A DNA stretch of 64,000 bases from Symbiodinium natans (GCA_905221605.1 CAJNDS010001513.1:166001-230000), one strand, 5' to 3'; positions 30,618 through 40,723 are shown, counted from the stretch's first letter. The notes: a model not told the origin generated them from the letters alone. Program-made: numbers and translations.

Positions 30618-30811
30618 CTTGCGGAGGGTTTAGGGTTTAGGGTTTAGGGTTTAGGCTTGATAGGGTTTAGGGTTTAGGGTTTAGGGTTTAGGGTTTAGGG
30701 TTTAGGTTTAGGGTTTAGCCTTGATAGGGTTTAGGCGTGATAGGGTTTAGGCGTGATAGGGTTTAGGGTTTAGGGTTTAGGGTTTAGGGTTTAGGGGTCT
30801 TGGAAGGTGGC
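30618..30811 (-). other. GC-AG intron of telomere-like repeats with duplicated exon edge
   Basis: On the minus strand it starts GCCACCTTCCAAGACCCC, continues as CCCTAAA repeats with TATCA breaks, and ends CCCTCCGCAAG. About 22 of 25 bases around CTCCGCAAGGCC are repeated at the two ends. Splicing at AAG|GC leaves a single copy and keeps the frame. Confidence 0.8.
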
Positions 30812-30863
30812 CTTGCGGAGGTGCTGCTTCTTCCTCTTTCCGAAGATGGTCTTGTCGGCAAAC
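30812..30863 (-). CDS. Exon of the 28-35 kb gene, basic cluster
   Basis: Excellent acceptor TTTGCTTCTTTGTCAG, then FADKTIFGKRKKQHLRK and the donor AAG|GCCACC. The KRKKQHLRK cluster could be a nuclear localisation signal. Enters in phase 2, exactly completing the preceding exon. Confidence 0.85.
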
Positions 30864-31024
30864 CTGACAAAGAAGCAAATAACGTCAAGCTTCGGGTGTA
30901 TACGTTGCTATATGTATGTATATTTACATATGTGTTTTTATATGTATAGAGAGAGAGAGAAAGAGTGTATCGAGTATAGAGTATGGAGTGTGTTGTGCTT
31001 GCAAAGACTGCCCAAACAGTTAAA

Positions 31025-31142
31025 GGGTAGCCCAGTAACCATGTTATAATAGGGGCACTCTTGTTTGGGCTGGCACTTTATAAGGGAACCCAGAACCAAA
31101 AAAACACAAAGGGTAAAGGGTACCATTTGGCCACCAAGGTTA
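31025..31142. mobile_element. MITE, family C, inside an intron
   Basis: GGTAGCCCAGTAACCATGTT at one end and GGTACCATTTGGCCACC at the other, core GGGGCACTCTTGTTTGGGCTGGC. It fills most of the intron between the exons at 30812 and 31164. Other copies: about 43144-43262, 62551-62646 and partial ones at 27645, 43381 and 59935. Confidence 0.75.
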
Positions 31143-31163
31143 AAGGGCTGAAGGCTCCCCCAC

Positions 31164-31234
31164 TCGACTCCGAGAGACTCCGCCAGCTTGGCAGCCCGGG
31201 CTGCAGCAGCTGCTGTGGCACCTGCTGCCACTGC
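31164..31234 (-). CDS. Exon of the 28-35 kb gene, alanine-rich helix
   Basis: Follows GACAGCGAG and reads AVAAGATAAAAARAAKLAES, then LGV plus two bases, with a GT donor (GTCGA then GTGGGG). Enters in phase 0 and leaves in phase 2, matching both neighbours. Confidence 0.85.
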
Positions 31235-31362
31235 CTCGCTGTCATCCGGGTTTAGGGTTTAGGGGGTAGGGTTTAGGGTTTATAGGGTTTATAGGGTTTA
31301 TAGGGTTTAGAGGGTTTAGAGGGTTTAGAGGGTTTAGGGTTTAGAGATTTTGAGGCCACCGC
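31235..31362 (-). other. GC-AG intron of telomere-like repeats with duplicated exon edge
   Basis: 128 bases. On the minus strand it starts GCGGTGGCCTCAAAATCTC, contains CCCTAAA and CCCTATAAA units, and ends CCCGGATGACAGCGAG. The exon string AACCCGGATGACAGCGAG is present on both sides. Removal at GAG|GC restores one copy and the frame. Confidence 0.8.
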
Positions 31363-31416
31363 CTCGCTGTCATCCGGGTTGTTGGGCTCTTTGCCATCGC
31401 CATCTACCAGATTCTC
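31363..31416 (-). CDS. Exon of the 28-35 kb gene, acidic
   Basis: Acceptor AGACCTTCCTTGGCAG, then ENLVDGDGKEPNNPDDSE, 18 codons in phase 0, ending at GAG|GCGGTG. Clear natural composition and an ideal acceptor. Confidence 0.85.
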
Positions 31417-31430
31417 CTGCCAAGGAAGGT

Positions 31431-31537
31431 CTAGAACCAAGAGTAGCCTAGCAGTAAAATGGGTACCCTTTTTGCTGTTTAAAGGGGATTCTACGGGAAC
31501 CTAAACCTCAAAACAGGGGAATAAGGGCCTACTCTGC
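31431..31537. mobile_element. MITE, family E
   Basis: CTAGAACCAAGAGTAGCCTAG at the left end and AAGGGCCTACTCTGCGG at the right, with the family core GGGTACCCTTTTTGCTGTTTAA. It sits 14 bases upstream (coding sense) of the exon ending at 31416, inside the intron. Confidence 0.7.
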
Positions 31538-32447
31538 GGATGACTTTGCACTGGTAATTTATCGCTTCGACGCGAGCACGTGGCTCACGCCGTACTATGG
31601 AGACTGTTTTACTTGTTTGTGGATTGCAAGTATCAATATATAGTTGACCAAGTTGTTGCTTTGCGTTCTGCTTCGTTTTGAGAGGATGTCTGAAAGGATC
31701 AAAGACACCATTTCGAGGTGAGGGGAATTGCAACGACACCTGCGAAGGCTAAAGGAACCGGGATATGCACATGAACAGCTGAACCCTACAGCCAAAAAGC
31801 CGAAAACCTTAAACGCTCTTCAGCTGCATGAATGTCGAAACTTGTCAAGATTGGTTCCACAAAAGGAAGCCTGGAAACCAGCTACCTACGAACCTCCCCC
31901 CCCCCTCCCCCCCCCGCTAGATAATAAGGGGATTACAGCGGAGGATCTTTCTTTCTCGTATCCCCGACCCGACGACCCGAGACCCGCCCCTAAACCCTGG
32001 CCTAATCCGTAAACTGAAGCCCCAATAAGAAGACGTAGTCCCTGGTATAGACCCTGTAAACCCTAACCCCACGACCGCATGTCGGTACGCACCTGTCCTA
32101 GTGACCTTACCATCTGGCCCTTGCAACCCTTGTCTTACCACATCATCCTGTACTCGCGAAGCCCCAACAATAAGACTCATGAAGTGAACTCACATCTCTA
32201 GACCCAAAAGTTCCTTGACAGATGATTCACCTTTAGGACGTACCATTGCTCTCACCTCTCTAGCCCTTTCCTGTAGTACTAACCGGCTATCTTATGGACC
32301 TTATCCGGAATATAAAGCCCTAAACCCTAAACCCTAACTAATCCAAAATAGAAGACCCTAAGCTCTAAGCCCAATAAACAAGCCCTAGCCCACAGATAGG
32401 GTTCAGCTCAAGCTGCTAGGTTCATTCAGGTCGCGCGCCGCGCAGGT

Positions 32448-32584
32448 TAGGGTTTAGGGTTTAGGGTTTAGGGTTTAGGGTTTAGGGTTTAGGGTTTAGG
32501 GTTTAGGGTTTAGGGTTTAGGGTTTAGGGTTTAGGGTTTAGGGTTTAGGGTTTCGGGTTTAGGGTTTAGGGTTTAGGGTTTAGG
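32448..32584. repeat. TTTAGGG array
   Basis: About 19 units with one TTTCGGG variant. It lies inside the 1.3-kb intron between the exons at 31363 and 32741. Confidence 0.95.
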
Positions 32585-32740
32585 GTGGTCGATCACTACA
32601 GGTTTAGAGTTTAGGGTCTACAGTAGGGTGTAAGGTTCAGGCAACAGATGGAGAAATTGTTGGGGGGGACCTATGAATTCTAAACCCTCAACCCCAATTA
32701 AAACCCTAAACCCTAAACCCTAAACCCTATCTGTACAGGC

Positions 32741-32779
32741 CTGGCGGAAGTCCGTCTCGCCTTCTTCCTGGGCCTCTAC
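32741..32779 (-). CDS. Exon of the 28-35 kb gene, acidic
   Basis: Acceptor CCCAGTTCTGGGCAG, then VEAQEEGETDFRQ and a GC donor (CCAG then GCCTGT). Thirteen codons, phase 0 to phase 0, in frame with the next exon. The frame upstream of the acceptor (PILVRCPEANKTRAFPQ) is also open, so the exon may be longer in another frame. Confidence 0.6.
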
Positions 32780-33726
32780 CTGCCCAGAACTGGGGGAAGG
32801 CTCGGGTTTTGTTGGCCTCGGGACACCGGACCAAGATGGGCTTGAGGAGTAGGGTTTAGGGTTTAGGGTTTAGGGTTTAGGGTTTAGGGTTTAGGGTTTA
32901 GGGTTTAGGGTTTAGGGCTTAGGGCTTAGGGCTTAGGGTTTAGGAGGGTTTAGGGTTTCGCGCTGTTAGGCCCTAACAATCCACAGAATTAACCCTACAA
33001 AGGGGCCTTTTTTACGGGGTTACAGGGTATGATAGCCCGTCCTGGGACTCCCCCCCTGCTGTTTAGAGGCACAAAATCTGGCGGTCCCATCCAGCAGGAC
33101 TTGTTGTATATGACGACCCGGCATCTGTGTCAGTATGTATTTTACAAATCCACACGTAAATTGCTATTGCTACTTTCTTTGTGTACACACATTGCGCAAA
33201 GAGAATGCGCGGAAGATGTCGCACTAGATGCACGCAACAGCAAGGCTGCACCGAGCAACCGCGCCTTGAAAGTCAGGACTTCTGCTCGCAGGAGGGGCTG
33301 CGATACATCAAGCTCATGGAGTAACTCCTGCGCATTTTGGTTCAATTAAAGGGGGACCTGCTTCAAGAAACGATCCGTCCAACTAAAGCCAAAAGAACTC
33401 CTATCCAAGCACAAAAAAGGGAGAGGAGGGGGGATGGAGAACCCATGCGCGCACCGACTGGGGGGATTGGGGTCTCTTTTGGGCGTTTCAGTGGCTTGAA
33501 TCAGAGACTGTGAAACCCTGTAGATCGTGAGCTCTGTGCCGAAACCCCACACCTGAATGCCCGAAGGGGTGCTAGAGGCCTCACCACATTCAAGAACCTC
33601 AAGCCCGAAATTCTGTGGTCCCTTGGGCTTGGGGCTTTGGGTTAAGGGCTTCGGGCTTTGAAGCCGGGTTAGGGGCCTCTGCTTCTGTAAGGTGATGTCG
33701 CAAACCCTAGAGTAAAAAGGTTTGGG

Positions 33727-33770
33727 GTTTAGGGGTTTAGGGGTTTAGGGGTTTAGGGGTTTAGGGGTTT
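33727..33770. repeat. TTTAGGGG variant array
   Basis: Five or six copies of the 8-base word GGGGTTTA, passing directly into normal TTTAGGG units. Another locally amplified variant. Confidence 0.8.
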
Positions 33771-33854
33771 AGGGTTTAGGGTTTAGGGTTTAGGGTTTAG
33801 GGTTTAGGGTTTAGGGTTTAGGGTTTAGGGCGGCATTGAGGTGTAGGAAAACTC

Positions 33855-33900
33855 CGGTGGCGAATGGCCACAAAGCGCTCCCAAGACATCAGAAGCTGGT
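33855..33900 (-). CDS. Candidate exon, upstream part of the 28-35 kb gene
   Basis: Acceptor TCTGTAAGCTGCAG, then QLLMSWERFVAIRH and a GA donor (CACCG then GAGTTTT). The phase does not join directly to the exon at 32741, so at least one exon is missing between them. Confidence 0.55.
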
Positions 33901-33944
33901 CTGCAGCTTACAGAGGCTTTGGGGTTTGGGGATTTAGGGTTAGG

Positions 33945-34073
33945 GTTTAGGGTTTAGGGTTTAGGGTTTAGGGTTTAGGGTTTAGGGTTTAGGGTTTAGG
34001 GTTTAGGGTTTAGGGTTTAGGGTTTAGGGTTTAGGGTTTAGGGTTTAGGGTTTAGGGTTTAGGGTTTAGGGTT
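33945..34073. repeat. TTTAGGG array
   Basis: About 18 perfect units ending in three GGAGGGTT variants. It forms the 3' end of the preceding intron on the coding strand. Confidence 0.95.
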
Positions 34074-34269
34074 GGAGGGTTGGAGGGTTGGAGGGTCAGG
34101 AGCTTTAGGATTTGGGGCTTTGGTGCTTCGGGGTTTCTCCATTCCCCTAAGCCCGCCGCGCCTTGTGGGACGACGATCTAAGAGACACATCTTGGGCATA
34201 AGCTTCAGGGTTAAGGGTTTAGGATTCAATGTCAATTCGCCTACACCTTGACAAATCTCCACTCCGTAT

Positions 34270-34276
34270 CATGGAT

Positions 34277-34308
<32 letters not shown>

Positions 34309-34370
34309 TCATAGAACTATATACATATATATATATATATATACATGTGTGTATATATATATATAGATCT
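34270..34370. repeat. TA microsatellite cluster
   Basis: Three (TA)n runs joined by TACATATACA-like words. A plus-strand ORF here is only I/Y/H repeats. Confidence 0.85.
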
Positions 34371-34615
34371 ATCCATACAGGCGTTCGAGGGTCTGTTTCC
34401 ACCGGAATTGCTCAATTGACGGTTGATGTCAAAGAACTGTCCAGGGGCGTGGTGTGGGGGCATTGAACATCCCAAGGACTTTTAGAGTCCGGGGCTGTGC
34501 AGGTTTCTAGGGTTTAGGGTTTGGGGGTTCAGGGTTTAGGGTTTAGGGTTTAGGGTTTAGGGTTTGGGGTTTAGGGTTTAGGGCTACTGCAAGCCCAAAA
34601 GACTTGTAGAGGGGC

Positions 34616-34672
34616 CTCCAGGTATGTCGGGAGCTGGAAAGCAGCGTCCAGGTCCTGCACAAGGTGCGTGGT
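34616..34672 (-). CDS. Candidate exon of the 28-35 kb gene
   Basis: Acceptor GCAACAGAGTCAG, then TTHLVQDLDAAFQLPTYLE and a GC donor (GGAG then GCCCCT). Nineteen codons, phase 0 to phase 0, in frame with the exon upstream at 35015. Confidence 0.65.
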
Positions 34673-35014
34673 CTGACTCTGTTGCTTCAATGCCCCGAAA
34701 GTCCCCAAGGCAAGTCCTGAACCCTAAGCCCTCAACCCTAAACCCTAAACCCTATAAGCCCTAAACCCTAACCCCTAAACCCAAACCCTAACCCTAAACC
34801 CTAAACCTCACCTCGAGCCCACACTGGACACGAACCCACCAGACAAGCAAGCCAGACTCCCCTGACCCCGCACCACCCTAAACCCTAAACCCCAACCCCT
34901 AAACCCTAAACCCCAACCCCTAAACCCTAAGACTCAACCCAAACCCTAAACCCTAAACCCTAAACCCTAAACCCTAAACCCTAAAATCTCCACCCAAGAG
35001 GGTGTCGCATCCTC

Positions 35015-35063
35015 CTGCAGCCTCATCGCGTGCTCCGGCAGCAACCATGTCCAGAAGGCATCG
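35015..35063 (-). CDS. Candidate exon of the 28-35 kb gene
   Basis: Acceptor AGTAGAATTTTAG, then DAFWTWLLPEHAMRLQ and a GA donor (GCAG then GAGGATG). The open frame continues for eight codons past it (EDATPSWV). The tryptophan-rich helix does not match a family I know. Confidence 0.65.
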
Positions 35064-36136
35064 CTAAAATTCTACTAAACCTTGTAAGCCCTAAACCCTG
35101 AGTAGTTTGGGGTTTAGGGTTTAGGGTTTTGGAGGCGCAGTTTGGGCTTCGGACTTGGGGTTTGGCGTCGGGGGGCTTCGACTTATTGGAGGGCTTGGAG
35201 GTTTTGTCCAGGTGCAGAGCTCTGTCAAGCTTCGCGGTTCAAACTACTTACGATTGGAGGGCTAGATCTAGGATGTAGAAGTGGCACCATATCAACCCTA
35301 AGCCCTAAACCCTAAACCCTAAACCCGAAACCCTAAACCCTCAACCCTAAACCCAAATCAACCCACATAAACCCTGTGACCAACTGCTTGAGCCGGCGCA
35401 AGGCATGCAAGAGACACGTGCAGTGGAGATAAGAAGCTAACATTGCCAGACGATGCTCTGGTTGTCTCCGTCTCCAAGGGAACTATGACTCCATGATGTA
35501 AAAAACTCGGTTTAGGGTTTAGGGTTTAGGGTTTAGGGTTTAGGGTTTAGGGTTTAGGGTTTAGGCATATTTACATATCGGCTACGAACCCTGATTCTTG
35601 CTACGAACATGGGCGGAGGGGGTCGGGAATGAGTTCCCTGGTAATATTCTACCCATAAACCCTAGACTGTTCTGGAATTAGGTGCCCAGAAACCATACTA
35701 AATAGGGTTTTGGGTAACTTAACTTAATCCATAACCGTGCCAGAAATGGACCCTCTGGGATTGAGTTCACGCAGGGTTTAGGGTTTCAAAGCCTCTTCCT
35801 CTCCCTCAGAGTCTGCTGTGTTCACGGTGAAGCCCTCAAGTCCTAAGCCTCAACAGATCCTAAAGCCTAGTGTGGACGCAACGATTTCAGGGTTTGCTCC
35901 TTTGGTTCTACCGGCCACCACTGCAAAAGAGCTCAGGGCTTCGGGTTTAGGGGGACCCCTCCCCGCACCGCAGCCGCGTCTTTTTTGGCCCCTTGCCCGA
36001 TCTGCAACACCGGCCTCCGAGCCTCCTGAAGTTGAGGTGTCTACCAAAAGCTGGGACCTTCTTCAAGGGGACGCAGGCTTTGACTTTAGGGCTCGGGGTT
36101 TAGAAGCTCTGCGTTTTAGATGAGTAGTTGAGTAGT

Positions 36137-36234
36137 TCATATATATATATATATTATACATATATAGATACATCTAAATGTATATATATATATGTATCTA
36201 TCCGTATATATTCGTACATATATATATATATATT
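36137..36234. repeat. TA microsatellite
   Basis: (TA)n runs interrupted by TAGATACATCTAAATG. No coding. The 101-codon plus ORF just before it (35818-36123) has fairly natural composition (PASEPPEVEVSTKSWDLLQG) and could be coding on the plus strand; I cannot decide. Confidence 0.8.
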
Positions 36235-36794
36235 CCTTTATAAGCATAATAAAACCATTTACGGTATATTCAAGATTGGATATACATCCGTGCCCAGGCC
36301 TATGCCGAGAAACCGTACGCGTCGCGCTCGGCATGCAGGGCATCAAGCTCAGCTGCGCAGCACTGCAGGGCCTCCCCGATTCACTCGCGGTTTAGGGTTT
36401 AGGGTTTAGGGTTTAGGGTTTAGGGTTTAGGGTTTAGGGTGTAGGGTTTCGGGTTCCCCCCCCAAAAGCCGCGATCCCTCAACCGTGGAAGCCGTAAACC
36501 CGCAAACCGAAGCCTAAACCCGAAACACCTGAACCACAAACCCTAAATCCTCAAGGCTAGTCCCCTTTCTGAGGCCTTGGAGCCTGCGATCTAAACCTGG
36601 CAGGGCGTTTTAGAGGATTCTCTCGCTCAGAAAGGACTACAAGGTACAGGAGCCTTAAGCAGAAGCAGATAAGCGTGCCTGAGATTTCCAGGGTTTATGC
36701 TTCAAGGAGTTTGGGGGTTATAGGGCTTCGGGTCAAAGGCCGAAACCCTAAACCCTACACCCTAAACCCTAAACCCTAAACCCTAACATGCCTC

Positions 36795-36845
36795 CTGCAT
36801 CAGCACCAAGTGCCCGGGCGCGCCGCCGTGCAGCGTAGCCATCAC
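36795..36845 (-). CDS. Candidate exon
   Basis: Acceptor GGGATCACAAG, then VMATLHGGAPGHLVLMQ and a GA donor (GCAG then GAGGCATG). Seventeen codons between two CCCTAAA blocks. Confidence 0.6.
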
Positions 36846-36921
36846 CTTGTGATCCCTAAACCCTAAACCCTAAACCCTAAATCCTAACCCCTAAACCCTA
36901 AACCCTACAAATCCCTAATCT

Positions 36922-36964
36922 TCAGAGGAGCTCGGCCACATGTAGGTTGAGCAGGCTTAGAGAT
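36922..36964 (-). CDS. Possible terminal exon
   Basis: Acceptor CAAGCTCTCCAG, then SLSLLNLHVAELL and TGA at 36922-36924. Short, so its assignment as a gene end is tentative. Confidence 0.4.
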
Positions 36965-37166
36965 CTGGAGAGCTTGATTGGAGGGTTTAGGGCTTGGGGG
37001 CCCCTAGTTCTCTCATGGGTGCTGCTGAGAAAGAGTGGAACCCCCTCCCCGGTTTACAGTTGAGGGTTTAGGGTTTAGGTTTAGGGTTTAGGGGCTTAGG
37101 GTTTAGGGTTTAGGGGCTTAGGGTTTAGGGGCTTAGGGTCCATAATTTCGTTCAATCCCCACATGC

Positions 37167-37228
37167 TTGGCCCATGCTTTGCATCAGCGGCGCCTTCTGC
37201 AAGTCGTCCTTCAAGCCGGATGTGCTGC
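37167..37228 (-). CDS. Candidate exon
   Basis: Very good acceptor GTCTGTGCCTTGCCATAG, then STSGLKDDLQKAPLMQSMGQ and a possible GC donor (CCAA then GCATGTGG). Natural composition. Confidence 0.6.
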
Positions 37229-37765
37229 CTATGGCAAGGCACAGACCATAAAACATAAGCCTAGTCAGCCTATAGCTGCTGAGAACCTGGGCCAACTGGG
37301 CCAAAAAAGGTCAACCTTTCAATTCCGGCAGGCTTCTATATACCCCAAAAGGTTAAAGGTTACCTGCTCAGCTACGTACAGGGTAAGCCCGAAGTAGTGC
37401 TTCGGATGCCGCGGCAGGATGGGAACTGGGATCGAGAAAAACCTGCAGCACTGATCCCTAAAACCGCAAGCCTCGGCTTTTACGTGATGCGATGCCTATG
37501 ACTTTCCCCGCAGGCTCTCTTTCTCTCTCCCCTTCCCTCCCTCCCACCTTTGGAGGAGAGAGTCTTCTCGTACAAGTCAATCCTTAGCACTTGGCACTGC
37601 AACCTGCATGCCGTGGGTTCCCCAAATTATGGTTCCTTTCTGAATACCTGTGCTAACACAGGGCCCTTATGAAGGATTTGCTTCAACCCCCCCCCCCCCC
37701 CCCGGCCCCCGAAATAGAAGAACAATCCCTTAAAGGTGGCTTGAATTTTAACGACGTTCTTTCTT

Positions 37766-37916
37766 AGGGTAGATACATGGTCCCTTGGTATGGACCCTCA
37801 AACAGGATCCCTTTCTATACTAATATACCCCCCATCTCCACTATACAACCCAGGGGCCCATACATCAGAACCCTCTAGAGGGTAAGAAGCCATATCAAGG
37901 GCCCATGAAACTACCC
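37766..37916. mobile_element. MITE, family D
   Basis: GGGTAGATACATGGTCCCTTGG at one end and AAGGGCCCATGAAACTACCC at the other, 151 bases. Middle shares CAGGGGCCCATACATCAGAACCC with the reverse of the 22531 copy. Confidence 0.75.
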
Positions 37917-38102
37917 TTTTGCAAACTAGCGATTGTAGTACAGCTACACGAAAAGGAGCCATGGTTTCCAGAACTGGTCCTTCCCAAGTCCGATCTTGCT
38001 CCTTACAGCAGACTCCGGAGCTTGAGCCAAGCTTTCGTTGGGGTTTAGGGTTTATGGTTTAGGGTGTAGGGCTTAGGGCTTAGGGTTTAGGGAGAGGTAG
38101 GT

Positions 38103-38184
38103 TCAAAGTGGGTTCTTGCCAGGAAGCATGTTTCGGACTTTCTTCATGGTGGCGTGCTGGAGTCTCAATGCAGACAGGTACTGC
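38103..38184 (-). CDS. Candidate terminal exon, helical
   Basis: Acceptor TTCAGCTGTGCTTGCAG, then QYLSALRLQHATMKKVRNML and PGKNPL to a TGA at 38103-38105. An amphipathic helix-turn-helix feel (TPR/PPR-like) but no definite family. Confidence 0.6.
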
Positions 38185-38300
38185 CTGCAAGCACAGCTGA
38201 ACCACGGACTCAGGGAAGGGAACTGGACACAATCAACCCCTTATCCTTCGCCTCCGCCTAGCACTCTTCGGATCTCAAGGAAAAGAAACCTCGTGAAACA

Positions 38301-38484
38301 CTAGCCACGAATGCATGTCCTCCTAAACCTGACCGTAAACCTTACACTGTCGTCAAAGTCCCACAACATCCCCCCATACAGAACAGTCTTACGACTAGGG
38401 GCCCTTGACGCCTTCTGGACATAATCCTGAACGATCCGTGCAAAACGTAGCAAGGGAAAACTCAAAATATCACATGAGGCACCC
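38301..38484 (-). CDS. Candidate exon, long
   Basis: Strong acceptor CCTTATGTCCCTTGCAG, then a 61-codon open frame with CDILSFPLLRFARIVQDYVQ and TVLYGGMLWDFDDSVRF, stop at 38301. Possible GT donors (GTAAG then GTTTACGG) lie inside, so the last part may be intron. Less GC-rich than most exons here. Confidence 0.5.
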
Positions 38485-38554
38485 GGATGGCGACCCTGCA
38501 AGGGACATAAGGAGGGACCCTAGTAGGGACCCTTAACCTTGTTCCCCTAGATAA

Positions 38555-38764
38555 TCACTCAGTAAATATTCTGCGGTCCCTACATACCGAAGTAGCCCCT
38601 ACCTTACCCCCAAGGTCTCTTCGGAGGGTCCCTCCTTTAGTGTGCCTGGAGAACCAACCCAGGCCGTCCCAAGCCCCAAGCGCTGAATCCCGCGACCCTG
38701 AGCACCCACTATCAGCCCTGAACCTGAAAGCCCTCCCAAAGGCCCTTTGAACCTTACACCACAT
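38555..38764 (-). CDS. ORF, unknown, tentative
   Basis: A 69-codon minus ORF free of repeat-derived residues (contains RAFRFRADSGCSGSRDSALG). Arginine- and glycine-rich. Exon edges not resolved. Confidence 0.3.
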   Translation of the reverse strand: MWCKVQRAFGRAFRFRADSGCSGSRDSALGAWDGLGWFSRHTKGGTLRRDLGGKVGATSVCRDRRIFTE

Positions 38765-38875
38765 CAGGCAACCCCAAACGCGAAACTCTAAACCCTAAGC
38801 CCTAAACCCTAAACCCTAAACCCTAAGATTGGATCCTGAGAGCTGTGCATCCTAAACCCTGAACACAAAAACATC

Positions 38876-38939
38876 CCGCCCATCGCAACGACAGGTTGCG
38901 AGCCTGTGTTGCCTCTCGCGCACTTTTGACCAATAGGTC
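38876..38939 (-). CDS. Candidate exon, helical
   Basis: Acceptor AAGCTACGCAG, then DLLVKSAREATQARNLSLRW and a GA donor (GGCGG then GATGTTTTTG). Twenty-one codons, highly protein-like. Confidence 0.65.
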
Positions 38940-39274
38940 CTGCGTAGCTTAGGGATCTTACCCTGAACCCTAAACCCTAAACCCTAAACCCTAAACCTTA
39001 GGGCTTTAGGGATTTCGAGATCCTAGGGCTCCTAGGGCTTTAGGTATTTCGGGTAGAGAGGGGCATGGAAGGCCCCGGCTGAACGAACCTGACTCCATGC
39101 TCCCCTAAACCCTAGACCCTAGACCCTAAACCCCAAACCCTAAACCCTAAAACCCTAAACCCCTAAACCCTAAAACCCTTAACCCTAAAACAATAAACCT
39201 TTAACCCTAGACCCTAAACCCTAAACCCTAAACCCTAAACCCTAAACCGACACCCTCAATCCAAAAATCTAAAC

Positions 39275-39344
39275 CGTCGCTGGCACGGTCCATATCCGGT
39301 TCTCATCCTTGACTTCGCTGTCGTAGAACTCCTTGGAGATTTTC
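39275..39344 (-). CDS. Candidate exon
   Basis: Excellent acceptor CCTTCGAACTCTCAG, then KISKEFYDSEVKDENRIWTV and PAT with a GT donor (CGACG then GTTTAG) leading into CCCTAAA-type sequence. Charged and aromatic residues make a chance frame unlikely. Confidence 0.75.
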
Positions 39345-40053
39345 CTGAGAGTTCGAAGGTTTAGGGTTTAGGGTTTAGGGTTTAGGGTTTAGGGTTTAGG
39401 GTTTAGGGTTTAGGGGTCACAGATCCTTAAACTAATCCATACTGCATGATCACCGTCCCTATTCCGACCCCTGGGCTCTTTGAAGGTCTCACTCTGCCAG
39501 AAGAAATACATTGCTGGAACCTAAGGCTTCTGGGTTAGGGGTTCGGCTATAGGGCCTTAGGGTTTAGGGTTTAGGGTTTAGGGTTTAGGACACCTAAGCA
39601 GGCAGGAAAAGGTATTCCCTGAACCCTAAACCCTAAGCCCTAAACCCTAAACCCTAACCCTAAACCCTAAACCCTAAACCCTAAACCCTAAACCCTAAAC
39701 CCTAAACCCTAAACCCTAAACCGGAACACTGCAAGTTCGAGAGCTGGTTCTGGATTCAGGGGTTGATCTTTTCATGGTCCCTTTGAGGCTTCCGATATGG
39801 AGCCTTAGACTTGTGGTGCACAACCCTAACACCCGGAGAATCGACCCTCCAACCCTATAATAAACCACAAAAAACCCCTAAACCCTAAACCCTAAACCCT
39901 CAACAATAAAATCAACCCTAAACCGTAAACAAGAAAAAGGTTGCCATGAGCAGCACGCTTAGGGGCTGCCAAGGAAGGATTCCGCGATAGTTGCTCCCAT
40001 CAGCTGATATTACAGGGTTTAGGGTTTGCATCTGCTCATGGTATCGTTTTTTT

Positions 40054-40122
40054 TCAGAGACTTTCGGATGCTCGGCCAGGCCGCTTTGTCTCCATCTTCT
40101 GCTTGATGGAGGAGAGCTTTGT
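40054..40122 (-). CDS. Terminal exon, coiled-coil tail
   Basis: Follows GCGCATGAG and reads TKLSSIKQKMETKRPGRASE then SL and TGA at 40054-40056. It continues the charged helix of the exon at 40355-40474. The plus strand here has a fine acceptor (GTTTTTTTTCAG) and a competing frame, so strand is not certain. Confidence 0.5.
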   Translation of the reverse strand, partial: TKLSSIKQKMETKRPGRASESL

Positions 40123-40354
40123 CTCATGCGCCGTCCTCCCCCCAACCCTAACCAGGGTTTCGGGCTCTGGGCTTCGGATTCCCTCGCGCCCTCAGCCTGA
40201 AACCCTGCGAAACCCCCCGAAGGTTATAGGCTACCTCATCCTCTCATTCCCTACTCAGAACCAGCCAGGAAAATTTGGGGCAGGCCAAGGGTACTAGACC
40301 AAGGCAGTCCAGCACATGAAGGAGAAAACATAGGAGACTCTGAGGCCCCGGCTC

Positions 40355-40474
40355 TTTCGCCGCAAAGGCCTTCTTGGAGTCTTCTTCCTTTGCGTTGAGC
40401 TCGGCGATGCGCTCCTGGCCATCAGAAGCCCCGCTTGTTTTTCTCTTTTTGAGCCCAAGCCCTGGCTGCCCCTG
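40355..40474 (-). CDS. Exon, charged coiled coil
   Basis: A minus frame reading LKKRKTSGASDGQERIAELN and AKEEDSKKAFAAK to a GA donor (GCGAAA then GAGCCGG). A heptad-like pattern of charged and small hydrophobic residues suggests a coiled coil. The upstream edge is not defined; the frame is open to 40483. Confidence 0.6.
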
Positions 40475-40552
40475 GAGTCCCATAAACCCTAAACCCTAAA
40501 CCCTAAACCCTAAACCCTAAACCCTAAACCCTAAACCCTAAACCCTAAGAAC

Positions 40553-40605
40553 TTCTTGAAGCTCGGAACCTAAAAAGCCCCCCCTCAAAAAGCTGAAGGA
40601 ACAAG
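40553..40605 (-). CDS. Candidate exon
   Basis: Acceptor GCTCTGGGTCGCAG, then LFLQLFEGGLFRFRAS near a repeat edge. Hydrophobic and aromatic. Phase with the neighbours is not resolved. Confidence 0.45.
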
Positions 40606-40723
40606 CTGCGACCCAGAGCACGAGAGGGTTTTTTAGGGCTTCTTAAGTACCTGAAGGCCCCTCCCTAAACCCTGAACCCTAAACCCTGAACCCTAAACCC
40701 TAAACCCTAAACCCTAAACCCTC

